A stretch of 64,000 bases of DNA from Lepidostoma basale (GCA_022606425.2 JAHDVF020000468.1:248001-312000); one strand, 5' to 3'; shown: positions 1 to 12,073, counted from the first letter of the stretch. A program made the numbers and translations. Notes: a model not told the origin generated them from the letters alone.

Positions 1-447
1 AAACGTATTTTTTTTTCACAATGCCCATATGAGTTTGCTCACGTGGACCGCGCAAATAAACGCGTTGTTTGCAATAACAATAATTTATTACCTTAACGAT
101 ATTATTTCCTGTACCAATTTCGTCCATTGAGACACGACTCAATTTACATAAGTAATTTGAAGTGTTCTCCGCACCTCCGTTTTGGCGAGGGTGTGGTCAG
201 AAGGGCCAGCGAAAACATGAAATAGGTCACGGGGTCCCTTGTAACATATATTCAAACAATCTAACAATATCTGATGCTTTTAAGTTACTTTATAGTAAAT
301 CGATAAGTTAATTCACTTAATACATGCAATAAAATTTGTGCGAAATTAATTCGATGTTCAATGTTAAATAAAATTGACTATATTTTTTTTACATACCACA
401 AATACTCCCCAATTCAATATTATTTTACAATGCAAAATATGTTACTT

Positions 448-605
448 TTTAAGCCCAAAATCGATCCTCCTTCAGAGGAACACTCCGGGCCACACGGATC
501 AAGCCCACGCATTAACCAACGACCCACCAATCACCTTTCCAATAATGTTCCTGTCAGACCTAAGAGAAAAAGCCATAAGAGCTTTAATACGTAGGGCAGA
601 AAACC
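448..605 (-). repeat. SINE-A fragment
   Basis: This stretch shares with at least seven other places in the window the blocks CTCCGGGCCACAC, CAACCCACCAAATCACC and AATGTTCCCATCAGAC, read here on the + strand. In the sense (minus) orientation these form the body of a tRNA-headed SINE whose best copy is at 14966-15240. This copy is diverged and lacks the CTTGGA hexamer block and the head. The short ORFs overlapping it are chance readings. Confidence 0.6.
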
Positions 606-1007
606 CTTCAGTTCGTATCGTAATATTATTGTAAAACATGTCGAGATAATGGTATTGTTCCAGAAACATTCAATTAAACTGTAACTAAAAATCTTAAAAA
701 AATTATATTATAGTAAAATGCATTTCAAATAGTAAATCTCCCGCTGATTTGTTCCCAGATACCTCATTCCTCATTCTTCATTCCCTCTGCCCATCTTTCA
801 TCGCTCCATGTGCAGGTAATGAAGTCGGATAGTATATCCCTATTTCTGGTGCACAATATCCCTCAGGGGCTGGTGCATACACGGGTTCAAAAACTGTAGC
901 TCGGTGGTTGTTCTATTTTTTTTATGAACTGTTAAATTTAAAAACTTTTTTTTATGTATCACAATTATATATTTTTTACGCGACAGCTGTTTCGTCAACC
1001 TATATTG

Positions 1008-1244
1008 CAGTGGCGGCACTCGCATAGAAGCCCAGAAGCCCGGCTTGCGTAAGAAATTTTGAATCAAATCCACAAATCTAAGTAATCATGCCCCCCCCAT
1101 AAACCAACAACCCACCAAATTACCTTCCAACAACGTTCCCATCAGACGTAAGAGGAATAGCCACATGAGTTGAAACTCTGTAAGCCAGAAGAGGTTTTGA
1201 ATATTTTTTTTACGCAAGCCAGGCTTCTGGGCGTACCGCCACTG
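1008..1244. mobile_element. Nonautonomous hAT-like MITE carrying SINE-A sequence
   Basis: The element begins CAGTGGCGGCACTC and ends with the inverted counterpart GTACCGCCACTG. It has long imperfect terminal repeats containing AAGCCCAGAAGCCCGGC. The flanks read CTATATTG and GTATGTTG, compatible with a diverged 8-bp TSD if one base was gained at the right end. The middle (about 1075-1195) is SINE-A body. A second copy with the same organisation lies at 15277-15525 and has a cleaner 8-bp TSD. No transposase is encoded. Confidence 0.75.
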
Positions 1245-1287
1245 CGTATGTTGATATCATCAAGTGTTACAAATATTATTGTAATAC

Positions 1288-1323
1288 CTGATGATGTCAA
1301 CATAGGTTGACGAAACAGCTGTC
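1288..1323 (+). ncRNA. Hammerhead ribozyme-like motif (SB1)
   Basis: Core CUGAUGA is at 1288-1294, then one unpaired U, then a perfect 6-bp stem II (GUCAAC, loop AUAG, GUUGAC), then GAA, the self-complementary octamer ACAGCUGU as a minimal stem III, and C at the cleavage position. Stem I is weak, with only a few pairs between the 5' flank and GCGUAA. Catalytic activity is inferred from the motif only. Confidence 0.6.
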
Positions 1324-1432
1324 GCGTAAAATAAAATACAATTGTGAATCATAAAACAAAGTTTCTTAATTTAACAGTTCATAATGTTAAAGTATTATAG
1401 TGTTTCGGCCAAAACAATGGACTATTTTTTTT

Positions 1433-2330
1433 ATATAAAAATATTTAAAATATTATTTACTAACTCATAAGAGTTGTGCTGTATATTGAACGAATGTGTT
1501 TCGCAATTTTCACTATTCAATTCATGAAAAGTCGATAAAATCGACCAAAAATTGCGAAATCGGTATGTAGTAATAAGTAATCATATCGAATGTGTCATTA
1601 AAAATATTATCACTCGTTACTTCATAAGGGTTAACTCGTATTATAATGAAAAATAATACATATTTATATTGATCAATATTTAAAAGCTTTTAAATAATAA
1701 GATGTTATTTATCTTCAAATATTACATGGGGGATTTGAAAAAATTAATAACATGTGCTAAACGTATTAAAAGAATTAAAAAATTGCGAATATATCACATT
1801 ATTCTATACTAATTAAATATATCTATTTTGTACCCAATTTCGAGAAAGTTTGAGAACATTTGAGTCAACGAACAAACTCTACATGATCGGCCTTTGAGGG
1901 TACCCTGTAGCAGTGGCGCAGCGCCGAGGGGCGCCAATGAATAGGCCCAATTTTCAATTCATCTCCATAAGGGAGGGGAGGCACACCCCTACACGCAAAA
2001 AAGCAGACACGCGCGAAAAACGTGTCCAATCACCCGATTCTCGGCGCATATTAGCATGATTACAAGTGAAATTAGAATCAGACATAAATATTCATAGGTG
2101 TGTAGACCAAACAGATTGTTTGAACGTTTTCGATAATAAAAACATCAAAGCGAGACTCTCAGCAGTAGCATTTATCACTAAATAAATTTTGATGTAATGT
2201 ATAAGGAATAGTATAATGTTAAACAATTGTACAATCTTAACCTGATCTACTGGACATGGATATTCTTGAGTGCCGGACCCGATTCGGATGCTTCTTCACA
2301 GCACAAAGCGTAGTTTTTAGATTTTAAAAC
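1433..2330. other. AT-rich DNA, no gene seen
   Basis: There is no supported coding region. A segment at 1900-2060 begins with GCAGTGGCGCAGCGCCGAG and is GC-richer than its surroundings. It resembles a transposon terminus of the CAGTGGCG type, but I could not find its partner end. Confidence 0.4.
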
Positions 2331-2332
2331 GG

Positions 2333-2812
2333 TGTAACTAACTATCTAACTAACCATCACGCCGTCTCCCCGAAGGTGTAGGCAGAAAGAATGGACTGCC
2401 ATACTTTTCTTTCCTGACATATTTCTCTCGATTCCTCAACATTCATACATCGTGTCATGCACGCGCGTCGATTTTTCTGACTCCTCACATGGCCGACATT
2501 CAATATTTGATTTATTTGATCGTGCCACGTTTTCCTCGATCTTAAGTTCGATTTACATCGTTAACGTATATTTTTTTTACCATTCTTTCTTCATTCATTC
2601 TTTCCATGTTTCCTAACCATCTTAATGATCATATCATTATTTTGTTCATAACACCATGATTCGCACCGCATTAAGTGCACCATTCACTTTGTTACCTGCC
2701 CCAACGCTTCTTTCAATACCCCTTTCCACTCGCCCATCTTTTGTAAACATACTACCTAAATACACGAACTCATTTACTTGCTCCAAAATTCACGCTAAAA
2801 CGGTGTACATAA
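2333..2812 (-). pseudogene. RTE-TTAG 3' fragment
   Basis: From its (TAAC)n-type tail this copy matches the 3' end of the near-complete element at 3672-6741. It includes the antisense of the conserved C-terminal codons (GCAGAAAGAATGGACTGCC) and a piece of the upstream RT region. It has an internal deletion: the segment between the GCGAATC-type codons and the VNGALK region is missing, so CGCACCGCA runs straight into TTAAGTGCACC. Confidence 0.75.
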
Positions 2813-3660
2813 TCATAATCGTATAGATAGTTCTGTGACATCGCGGACAATCAAATTTAGTCAATTAATCGAAAGTCTGTGGTAAAATTTGTTAAAGCAT
2901 TTCTTGCCATATAGGTATAACAAAATTTTATATATTTTTCCTTTATACATGAAACATGTTCGAATTTTTTTTACGGATATAAGAAAGAATACATACAGAG
3001 GAAGTTTCAGTTGAGTGCCACTCAATACACTCGCGCTTTCTATTCTCTCGTAAGTATGTATTCCTGTTTCCTGTGAAGAAAATCCCCTATATCACATAAT
3101 AAAAAAAATCTTTGTAATATTCCCCAATCCTTTTAGTATCCATATTCTGTAAAAGAGGATTTCGATAATACTAAATTAGGCTTAAGACCGAAAACTATTT
3201 CTTTTGTTATAAAATAAAAATGAAAGAAGACAAGTAATGATAATAATATTAATACGAGATAATCCCTGTCGACTAATAAAATCAAATTAGTTTATTACAT
3301 TCATATGTATAGGATATTTGTATAATATATTAATTGTACGTGTATGTATTAACACAATACATACCATAAGTGCACACATAACTCACTAATAGAAAATACC
3401 CTGGGAACAAACGTGTGTAAATTCCAAGATCGTGATCAAAAGATCAACTCGGTACATGGCACTATTATAATAATTAATATATACCCACTTATATAACTAT
3501 ATATAAACATATACATTATTAGAGTTATAAGCAAAAAGTTTAAATGATAAATTTAAGATTGTGAAAGTATTTAATTCTGGTGTAAAAAAAAAATAACAAT
3601 AATTTTTCAACTAAACATTTACATTGTATCGATATCAGCTAATAGAAAGAAATATTTGTA
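2813..3660. other. AT-rich unique DNA
   Basis: I see no gene, tRNA or long repeat here. Short ORFs are below what chance allows in such AT-rich sequence. Confidence 0.4.
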
Positions 3661-3671
3661 CTGTTCATGTT

Positions 3672-3694
3672 ACTAACTAACTAACTAACTAACC
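3672..3694 (-). repeat. (TTAG)n 3' tail
   Basis: On the sense strand the element ends GGTTAGTTAGTTAGTTAG. Short tandem-repeat tails rather than poly(A) are usual for RTE-type elements. The unit is four bases and is not the insect telomere repeat TTAGG. Confidence 0.85.
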
Positions 3695-3695
3695 A

Positions 3696-5726
3696 TCACG
3701 CCGTCTCCCCTAAGGGGTAGGCAGAAAGAATGGACTGCCACACCTTTCTTTCCTGACATATTTCTCTCGCTTCCTCAACATTCATACATCGTGTCATGCA
3801 CGCGCGTCGATTTCTCTGACTCCTCACATGGCCGACATTCAATATTTGATTTATTTGATCGTGCCACGTTTTCCTCGGTCTTCCTCTATTTCTGGTTCCA
3901 TTTACATCATTAACATATAATTTTTTTACCATTCTTTCTTCATTCATTCTTTCCATATGTCCAAACCATCTTAATGATCCTTTCATTATTTTGTTCATGA
4001 CACCATCATTCGCACCGCATTCACTTCTTATATTTTCATTCGACACTCTATCATACACAGAGTATCCACACATTCGTCTAAGAGATCTCATTTCTACTGC
4101 ATTTATTCTACTTTCATCCTTCTTTTGCCAGTTCCATGCTTCGCTTCCATACATGAGGGTCGGTAGAAGAACACCATTGTGCACTGCCATTCTAGCTTTT
4201 TTGGATAGGTTTTTGTTTGCGATGACAACTTTAAGTGCACCATTCACTTTGTTGCCTGCCCCAACCCTTCTTTCAATATCCCTCTCCACTCTCCCATCTC
4301 TTGTAAACATACTACCTAAATACACAAACTCAACTACTTGCTCCAAGTTTTCACCATTCACGCTAATGTTGCAGACTGTCGTGGTTTCTTCCTTTTCAAA
4401 AATCATTACCTTGGACTTATTAACATTCATCATCAGATCATTTCGCATGCACACCTCATACATACAATTCACCAGGACTTGTAGTTCATGCTCGTTGTCA
4501 GCAAGTAGGACAGCGTCATCCGCATACAAGAGACAGCTTACTGACACTCCGCTCATTTTGGCACCTACATCCAACCCTTTCAGCTCTCTCATACAATTGT
4601 CCATATACAGATTAAATAACCACGGGGACATTACGCAACCTTGTTTGACACCTTTATTGATATCAAACCAGGCTGTAAGATCTCCATTTACTCTGACACT
4701 AGCAGTGCTTTCCGTGTATAGCGACTTAATGGCCGTGATCAGTTTTGTACTTATTCCATATTCAGACAATATTTTCCACAACTTTTCTCTATTAACGTAA
4801 TCATATGCTTTTTGTAAGTCGACAAATGCACAGAAAAGTTTGCGATTTTTGGCCAGAAACTTCTCTGTCAATATACGAAGTCCAAAAATTTGATCCATAC
4901 ATCCTCTGCCATTCATAAAGGCACCTTGCACATCCCAAACTTTGTCACTCGTCAATTTTCTTACTCTTTCTATTAAAATTCTGCCATAGACTTTACCAAC
5001 GACACTCAAAAGACTAATAGCTCTGTGGTTTCCACATTCCATACGCGAACCTTTTCCTTTGTACAGGGGCATAATTACTGCTCTCCTCCAGTCTAGCGGC
5101 GTATATCCCTCCTCCAAGCACTGGTTAAATAACTTACATAACCATGTAGAAACCACTTCGCCACCGCTTTTAATAAAGTCTATGGCAATACAATCAAACC
5201 CAACAGCTTTTCCACTTTTCATTGCACTCACGGATCTTTTCATCTCATTCGTACTTATTTTTTCAATATTATCATTCATAGGTCCCGCACTCGCACTAGC
5301 TGTCATATTTTCGATCACGCTTGTATCACCACCATACATCTCCTTAAAATATTCCATCCATCTTTCTTGTATGATCTTACTCTCCGTTAACATTCTTCCC
5401 TCGTTGTCTAAAATTGCTTTCACACATCCACTATCAGGAGGATTTCGGGCTTTTTTAACTTCTTTCCAAAACATTTTTAAATTTGCTTGGAAGTTGTTTG
5501 TCATTTTGAGCCCTTCTTCCTCCTTCAGCTTTTCTTTCCGCGCTTTCACTACCGACTTCACTCTCTTCTTGCATACCTTATACAAATCTTTTGCTCTTTC
5601 ATACTTAACTCTGTCATTCTTATTTATCGACAACATATTCAACCAAGCATCTTTCTTCTCTTTAACAGCAATCTTTACGTCATCATTCCACCATGCATCC
5701 CCTTTCCTTCTTCCTTGTACACACAC
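3696..5726 (-). pseudogene. RTE-TTAG reverse transcriptase domain
   Basis: This 676-residue open frame is the RT half of the retrotransposon polyprotein. It copies element RNA into DNA at a nicked chromosomal target. Visible motifs are FVDLQKAYD (301-309), GVKQGCVMSPWLFN (about 359-372) and the catalytic YADD (401-404). A C-terminal region with GRPRKTWHDQINQIL and two cysteine-bearing stretches (RACMTRCMNV) follows. The frame opens with a GTG but also continues upstream in the same frame to a stop at 5763-5765, so it is a downstream part of a longer ORF, not an independent gene. It is intact from there to its stop. The antisense ORFs at 3991-4800 and 5059-5937 are shadows. Confidence 0.88.
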
Positions 5727-5748
5727 ACCACACGATTCTTTCGCTGAT

Positions 5749-6675
5749 TCACAAACTCTCCTTCAAGTATTTCCAGGTCTCGTCAATACTCAACTCACTT
5801 ACATCCCGCTCACTCAATCTATCTTTCACTTTTCTTACGAAATTATTTCTTACGTCATTGTTTTGCAGTTTTTCAACTTTGACTCTAGTCGGTGCGGCTA
5901 CTGTTTTGCTTCTTCTGGTTCGCCATCCCCGGAATAAGATCACTCTTGCCACTACTAAAAAATGATCCGTTTCCAGTTCGGCTCCCCTGAAGACCCTTGA
6001 ATCAACAGTATCCGCCCGTAATCTAGAGTCTACAATGACGTAATCTATAATGGACCTTTCAAATCCTCTTTCCCAAGTATAGAGATGGATTCTCTTATGA
6101 TCGAAGATGGTATTTGATACAAAGAGACCCCATTCTATACACAACTCAAGCAGTCTCCTTCCATTATCATTTATTCGTCTATCACCAAACGTACCCAGAC
6201 ATTCCTCGTACCCACTCCTACGGATTCCCACCCAACCGTTCATATCACCTGCTATTATCAATCTTTCGTTTTCACTCTTACACACCAATGTCTCTCTCAC
6301 TTTGTCCCAAAACTCATCTTTACTCGCCTCATTTTCGTTGTTAACAGGGGCGTATCCAATTAAAAGGAAAACTCTTGTTAACCCGATCTTGAAGCGAATC
6401 CACATGAGTCTTGGGCTAACACATTTATAACCTTTCATACATTCTACCATCCTTGGAGCTAGCACTGCCGCCACGCCTTGGCATGCTCTGTGGTCATTCG
6501 GCACACCCGACCACAGAACAAGCTTATCCGCATGTTCCAAGGAACCACACTCTTTCATCATACATTCAGTCACACATAAAACATCTAAACACTTTTTATC
6601 CATTTCTGCACACATCTCATTCAACTTTCCTTCCATACCTCCCCTTATATTCCATGTACCGATGCGGCACTCCAC
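5749..6675 (-). pseudogene. RTE-TTAG APE-type endonuclease domain
   Basis: This 308-residue frame is the N-terminal endonuclease that nicks target DNA for reverse transcription. Recognisable residues are GTWNIRGG (6-13), the catalytic glutamate in VTECMM (E37), GDMNG (D144, N146), IIDYV (D211) and TDH (236-238), the usual order of the exonuclease-endonuclease-phosphatase fold. The frame ends LKESL-stop and the RT frame resumes one base out of register at about 5751-5762, giving CESAKESCGVC; a single-base loss joins the two in the ancestor. The start is GTG, where the RIME-like copies read ATG GAG TGC CGC, so the ancestral ATG has probably mutated here. Confidence 0.88.
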
Positions 6676-6752
6676 CCTTCTCTGTTCGCCCCTGCGGGAG
6701 ATGCGGTGTGATGGGTTGCGGACCTCATCGCCACAAGATCGCTGTTCATGTT

Positions 6753-7974
6753 TCTATTTTATATTAATTATATTAGTGAAATATAAAAGCAGTGTTGAAT
6801 GCAGAATCAAATAAATAAATTGATTAGAACAAACAATCGCTTTGCTTATTATCAAAAGCATTTGTGTCATGGAATTGATTATAAGAAAAAAACTATCATG
6901 AATAGTATCGATATAAAACAATGGCACAAACCTTTATATTGTCTTAATTTATAGGTTATTTACGGGTACTTTGATTATTGTATTATAATAACTTATCCTT
7001 TATATTTGAAGTACAAGTTTTAAACTACACTGTATTTTAAAGAAACAAATTGATAATGATCTATGTATGGACGGTTTTGTCAGACAGAATCAAATAAAAT
7101 ATTAAATAGCAACAATAAATAACAATATTTAATATCGAAGAAATTTTTTGATTTATAGAAGTTTTATTATATTCTTTCGCCTTACCGATAATGACTTAGC
7201 CACGCAATACATAACACTCCCATAAAATATAATAAAATTTCTATAAAACAAACGTTTTAATCAATATTGAATATGAAATATGGAGTTATACACCATACAT
7301 AACGAATTTATAGTTCTTTGAAAAGGCAAATAATACGATTTTTTTCAAAAGTAATTTTGATTATATTGTATAAAACTTAATTAATTTTATTCATTGGTAC
7401 TACAGAATTCAATTTAACCCAATAATTTTATATGTTACGGAAAAAATATTCTGTCAACCTTTTCATAAATTTCTAGTTTCACGGATGGCTTTCAGGTGGT
7501 TATGACCCGGAGTGCATTATTGAGAATCGAATTGTACGCTGTTTTCCTATTTAAGATAATACTAAATCAACATTGCCTAGTTAAGGTCGACTGTGGTTCC
7601 CTTCCATCCTGAGCATGTACGCTTTAGGTAGCGTGGGAACCGTAAATACAGAAAATAATCACTGGCGGTTCGTGAAATTTACACAAAAAAGTCTACGTTA
7701 AAAATAAAACATCATTACAATAGACTAATACAATAATTGTAAACAGAAGAAAATGAGTTGTGTATGAATACAATTAGCGAGTTTTTTTTAATTTTAATAT
7801 TATAGTATTTAACCATAAATGGTTTCAAATTATCATAAAATTCTCAGAGAAAACTATAATGAATTTAGTTTTATGTAAGGTAGATGTTTTATATTCCAAT
7901 TTAGAATTTTTTGCGTATTTTTTATACTTTTTAAAAAAATTTTGAATCTCACAATTATTATATGCTTATTGACT
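6753..7974. other. AT-rich unique DNA
   Basis: No gene or recognised repeat was found. One slightly GC-richer patch lies at 7590-7660. Everything else is low-complexity A+T. Confidence 0.4.
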
Positions 7975-8075
7975 GTTTAATTTGTAACAATATTATAATA
8001 TATATGTATATAATAATATTTTTTTTAAATGACAGCTGTTTCGCCAAACGATGTTGCCATCATCAAGTGTTACAA
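7975..8075 (-). repeat. SB1 single arm, degenerate
   Basis: One SB1 arm reads ACAGCTGTTTCGCC on the + strand, followed by the complement of stem II and TCATCAAG. In the sense orientation the core is UUGAUGA, so the first core C is lost. GAAACAGCUGUC is intact. The opposite arm is not recognisable. Confidence 0.55.
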
Positions 8076-8077
8076 TC

Positions 8078-8690
8078 AACATATGTTTTATATGTTTCCT
8101 TGTAAACAAAGTTAAATATTATACATTATTCAAAGGGTGGGAAACGAAATGTGTGTCTTTATGATATTTCTTTACATTTGTGTTATTTTTATTTAAATTT
8201 TATGCGCCCCCACTGCATCCTCAAGCAGTCATCCGAGTCCACTTAACTACAGGAATACTATCAAAGGCACATAAAGACTGATCAAATATTTATAAACAAG
8301 TTCTCACAAAGCGGTTGTGTGCATTAGCGTATAAAATAGAGGTGACAAAAGTGATACAGCAATTACACGCAATTTTCAATAATTCCGAGTTTAATGGATA
8401 AAAATATAGAAAATTAGGTTCATGCTCCAACGCACGCATAATAATCGATTTTCTGATTCATTTTCATGAAAATCGCCACAAAATATTCAACTAATTAACC
8501 TTCCGATATTTTTTCACGGTAATATTAAAATTTCAATTAAAATACCCAAAGTAAACATTAAATGCTTGTTCATCTGAGAGTACGAACGAGATGCAATATT
8601 TTTCGAACAGAAAGTAATTTAATTAAAACATAATTTGAACTCCCTTCACATCCTAACCCCACAATAAAATACCTCTCAAATTAAGCGCCC
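8078..8690. other. Unique DNA, no gene seen
   Basis: AT-rich sequence without supported genes or repeats. Confidence 0.4.
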
Positions 8691-8872
8691 AAAATCGATC
8701 CTCCTTCAGAGGAACACTCCGGGCCACACAAATCATGCCCCCACGTAAACTAACAACCCACCAAATCACCTTCCAACAATGTTCCCATCAGATGTAAGAG
8801 GAATAGCCACATGAGCTGAACCTCTGTAAGCCAAAAGATCCAAGTCCAAGTCCAAGTCCAAGTTCAAACATA
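8691..8872 (-). repeat. SINE-A copy
   Basis: The SINE-A body is well preserved (CTCCGGGCCACAC, CAACCCACCAAATCACC, AATGTTCCCATCAGA, GAGCTGAACCTCTGTAAGCC). It ends on the + strand with four AAGTCC-type hexamers (8840-8872). In sense orientation the hexamers precede the body; the tRNA-like head is missing, so this is a 5'-truncated copy. Confidence 0.75.
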
Positions 8873-9029
8873 ATTGAGTCATCAGCGGTCAAAACATGGA
8901 AAACTTAAAAAAAAATCAATAAACAACACAAAAAAATAGATATTAACAATATTGTATATTTCGCGTATTTGTATAATATGTTCAAAGAAATAAAAAATAT
9001 AGTTACATATTAACAAATCAATGTATGAA

Positions 9030-9295
9030 GGATTAGAAGAGTCCCATATTTCGGTCATATGCTAAGGGGAGAAAGATATCACTTCCTTCGGTTGATAATC
9101 ATGGACAAAATAGAGGAACGCCGAGGAGTTGGTAGAAGGCAGTTGTCCTGGCTGCGAAATATAAGAGAATGGTCAGTAATGAGCAAAGTTGAGAACTTGT
9201 TCTAATTGGCGCAGGATAAAGATGCTTTCGCTGCAATGATCGCAAACGTTGGGGGGACCTGATAAGGCACCAGAATAAGAATATTATTAATAGTT
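9030..9295 (+). pseudogene. L-B non-LTR 3' end
   Basis: Translation with frame breaks gives KIEERRGVGRRQLSWLRNI, then a decayed REW, then LAQDKDAFAAMIANVGG. This WLRN-type C-terminus recurs at 25270, 32400, 43365, 51870, 54730 and 60670 in the window. It ends at an AATAAGAATA-type tail. Stops are present and no RT motif remains. Confidence 0.7.
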
Positions 9296-9299
9296 ACTT

Positions 9300-10860
9300 G
9301 AGAATATAAACACATGTTTAAAATCACTAATCCGCATTAAAACGTGCCAAACTAAGGCTTCGTCAAATGTTTAACCGTCGCGTTGCCATGTGGTCAATTG
9401 AGTTTCCACTGCCAATTTAAAGTTGATTTTCTTAAAACCTATGGACCCTAATATTATAAAAAAAAATTGTAATCCTCCATTGAAGTGTTCTCAATATTTC
9501 GTAATAAAAAAAAAGCAAAAAATTACTTCCTTCATCCCAAAAAAAAATATTTTCTAAGACTGCCCTCACCTTCATTCGTGTTAAGGTAGAATTTGTTTTG
9601 CTAATATTTACAACTTTATCAAAAGTGACAAATACTTACTCGCTGTTTTGAACGTATTATAAATTATATCTTTGGCCTTTTCAATAGGTACGTAATAATA
9701 CCGACTGTGGATGGAAACGCAGCACGCAACTTAATAATATCAGAACTGTGAAAATATTAACACTTTACCAAAAGGGACAAATATTAATACGTACTCGTTG
9801 TCTTGAACGTACTATACATTTTGCCTAGGTGCCTTTATCATACGTAAAATCTCGTAAGTCTCGCCCCGCCGGCCGCGGCGCGGAGACAAGTTTATACTTG
9901 GTGTCCAGTTGCTCGTATGCTGTGACGCATTCCATATCAGAAATCGCATGGTTCCAGAAAAAAATTAATAATGATATGTTTTCAAATAATCCATGTATGT
10001 TATAGATATCGATCTATTCCTAATGAAATTCCCTACAAGATGACATAAATTAAATTTTGATTCATCGAGTCATATGCTTGATATTTAGATAAAGTTAGCG
10101 GTAAACTGAATTTACCACATGGGAGCGAGCGTTTTGTTTTGAACACGGTACGTTAAGGGTTAAAATCGATTATTGTATTTTTAAAACGAAAAAAAAAGCC
10201 CTATATTAAAAATCGGTTGTATCAGAAAATTTCAAAGTACATAAAAAAGTATTGCTTTAATGGTATGCTCAAATTACATACATTCTTCATCCTTTTTTAG
10301 ATTTTTAGTTATCAAAATTTTAACTATAATAAAATGGAACATATTCACTTAACTGTGTCGTTCTAAACATATTTTTTCATTTCTTAGACTGCAAATACAC
10401 TCCAGTGTGTTTTTATATCTCGCTCGTACAAATAAAAAAAACACCACAGACCGAATAACTTGTTTCTTTGTTACAACATAAACACTGGTAGGTATGTAGG
10501 TACTTATGCAGTATTTAAGTATTTACCCTGAGGCGGAAAGTGAAACAACCCCTATATTAAAACGCGGGGGTGCGTAACATCCCATTTATTATTAATTCAG
10601 TTGCAAAAGCTTTCTTTTGATATTTTACGAGGGATGTCCATTACTTAATTTAATGACAAAATACTTTAAAAAAAAATGTCAACAACCGAAGCATGCATAT
10701 TAAGTAAAACCCTTAAAAATGCCTATAGACAACAAGACTCGTACATATTTAAAAAAAAACTGTAATAAGAAAATTTATCATATCAAGTTATTTTTTTTAT
10801 TATTTGTTAACAATTTTATTTGAAAAGCTGTTAATAATATCACAATTTATTCAATAATTT
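9300..10860. other. Unique AT-rich DNA with a small GC-rich spot
   Basis: No gene was recognised. At about 9858-9900 the sequence CGCCCCGCCGGCCGCGGCG is strongly GC-rich against an AT-rich background and could be regulatory. Nothing else stands out. Confidence 0.35.
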
Positions 10861-10864
10861 TAAT

Positions 10865-11016
10865 TTTAAAAATGTTAAACAGCTGTTTCGCCGAACGATG
10901 TTTGCGTCATCACGTGTTACGACCTACTCCGTTGATTTTTGTTGTCAGTTGATTATAACACCTTATTATTCTAACATTGTTTGGCGAAACAACTGTCGCG
11001 ACAATTTCATAAAAAA
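10865..11016. repeat. SB1 snapback, decayed
   Basis: The left arm has ACAGCTGTTTCG with the complement of GUGAUGA; the right arm has GGCGAAACAACTGTCGCG. The core CUGAUGA has decayed in both arms (GUGAUGA and CUUAUUA), so neither should be a functional hammerhead. The symmetry still identifies the family. Confidence 0.6.
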
Positions 11017-11047
11017 AACTAAGTAATAAATATAAAAAAATTAAACA

Positions 11048-11366
11048 ATAGAATGAAAGATGAAAACACTCCGCGCTATAGCTGGCAAGACCCTACGTGA
11101 TCGAGTTAGGAATACAGCAATCTGCGAGGTCGAAGATGTGGTCAGATGCGGACGTCAAAGACGGCGATACTGGCATCAACACTTAGAAAGAATGATCTCA
11201 AATAGGATACCACACATAGCTCTCCATGGAACGCCAAACGGACAACGCCGACCAGAAAGACCCCCGAAACGGTCGGTGCAGAGAAAGCTGGAGTTTTGCG
11301 TCTCAAGAGAACCCGCCTGAAATAACAGACTCCTGAGTCTACCAAAAGTGAAGAAGAAGAAGAATA
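11048..11366 (+). pseudogene. L-C non-LTR 3' end
   Basis: An 86-residue open frame (11060-11320) reads KTLRAIAGKTLRDRVRNTAICEV (split here for length: KTLRAIAGKTLR, then DRVRNTAICEV), then EDVVRCGRQRRRYWHQHLER and PERPPKRS. This is the typical C-terminus of an insect non-LTR polyprotein. It ends in a GAAGAAGAAGAA tail at about 11350-11366. It is 5'-truncated. Confidence 0.7.
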
Positions 11367-11369
11367 AAC

Positions 11370-12073
11370 AATAGAATAAAAATTTAAGGCAGTGTTTTCA
11401 ATTTAATAGTTATATTATAATAACAATAACAGCATTTAAAATCAATATATCCAACAAAGAAGAAAAAAGTGGAGTAAAATTCGGGTGACTGAGTTTCGTG
11501 CGAATATTGTATGTATTTAGAACACCTGCGTACGAATGGGACCGATCCCAAATCAGAGCAAACCTTCAAAAAACATAATTGATAAATTGAAACTGCTTAT
11601 GTGATTTATATATTCGTTGGTCCCAATATTTTATTTACCCATGCAATGTGTCGTATTGTGACGCAGTCATATTAATACCTGCGATTGCAAAACAGATATT
11701 ATTTATTACATTTTAAAGACTTCAACAGGAAATCAAAAAAGTTCATATGAATAATATATTTCTTAAAAAAACTGGGCTTCATTAGCATACATACAAATAA
11801 TAAGCATATCTTATGTTTCATAAAATATATAAAAAAAGGTGTTATTAATGCCAATTATAATAATATAAAAAATATTGAAAAACTAAGTAGCAATGTAATT
11901 CGTCATTGGTTTACTTTTCGAATATATTTTTTATGACGAGCAAGACGTGTATGTTAATAAAGGTAATAAAATTTTATATGATTTTATTATATCTTTGAAA
12001 TGTTTTTACATTTTTGTTTTACTTATCCTTATTTTCTGGTAGTTTTTTTACAATTTGCAAGTCATGTACAATA
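11370..12073. other. AT-rich unique DNA
   Basis: Nothing recognisable. Confidence 0.35.

Larger units (their letters stand above)
905..1432. repeat. Snapback element SB1, interrupted by a MITE
   Basis: Two inverted arms run toward a centre near 1275. The outer right arm ends in TAGTGTTTCGGCCAAAACA; the inner parts of both arms contain ACGCGACAGCTGTTTCG or its complement. The left arm is split by a hAT-like MITE at 1008-1244: its sequence resumes in register on the far side. The right arm holds an intact hammerhead-like motif. The layout recalls inverted terminal repeats of Penelope-like elements, but no RT or GIY-YIG gene is present. Confidence 0.7.
3672..6741 (-). mobile_element. Near-complete RTE-like non-LTR retrotransposon (RTE-TTAG)
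   Basis: A 3070-bp insertion on the minus strand is bounded by exact 11-bp TSDs (CTGTTCATGTT at 3661-3671 and 6742-6752). It encodes an APE endonuclease followed by a reverse transcriptase and ends in a (TTAG)n tail with almost no 3' UTR: the RT stop codon is followed by TGG and the repeat. Two defects are visible: the endonuclease start is GTG where derivative copies have ATG, and a one-base frameshift separates the two domains near 5751-5765. RTE-clade assignment rests on the EN+RT single-ORF layout and microsatellite tail and is not certain. Confidence 0.85.

Noticed and set aside
1900..2060. Complete CAGTGGCG-type transposon
   Set aside because: Only one candidate end was found; no inverted partner or TSD.
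3672..3694. (TTAG)n runs as telomere-like repeats
   Set aside because: The unit is four bases, not the insect TTAGG, and each run sits at the 3' end of the same retrotransposon.
3991..5937. Long + strand ORFs (3991-4800, 5059-5937) as genes
   Set aside because: They lie antisense to the well-supported RT and endonuclease and show no domain of their own.
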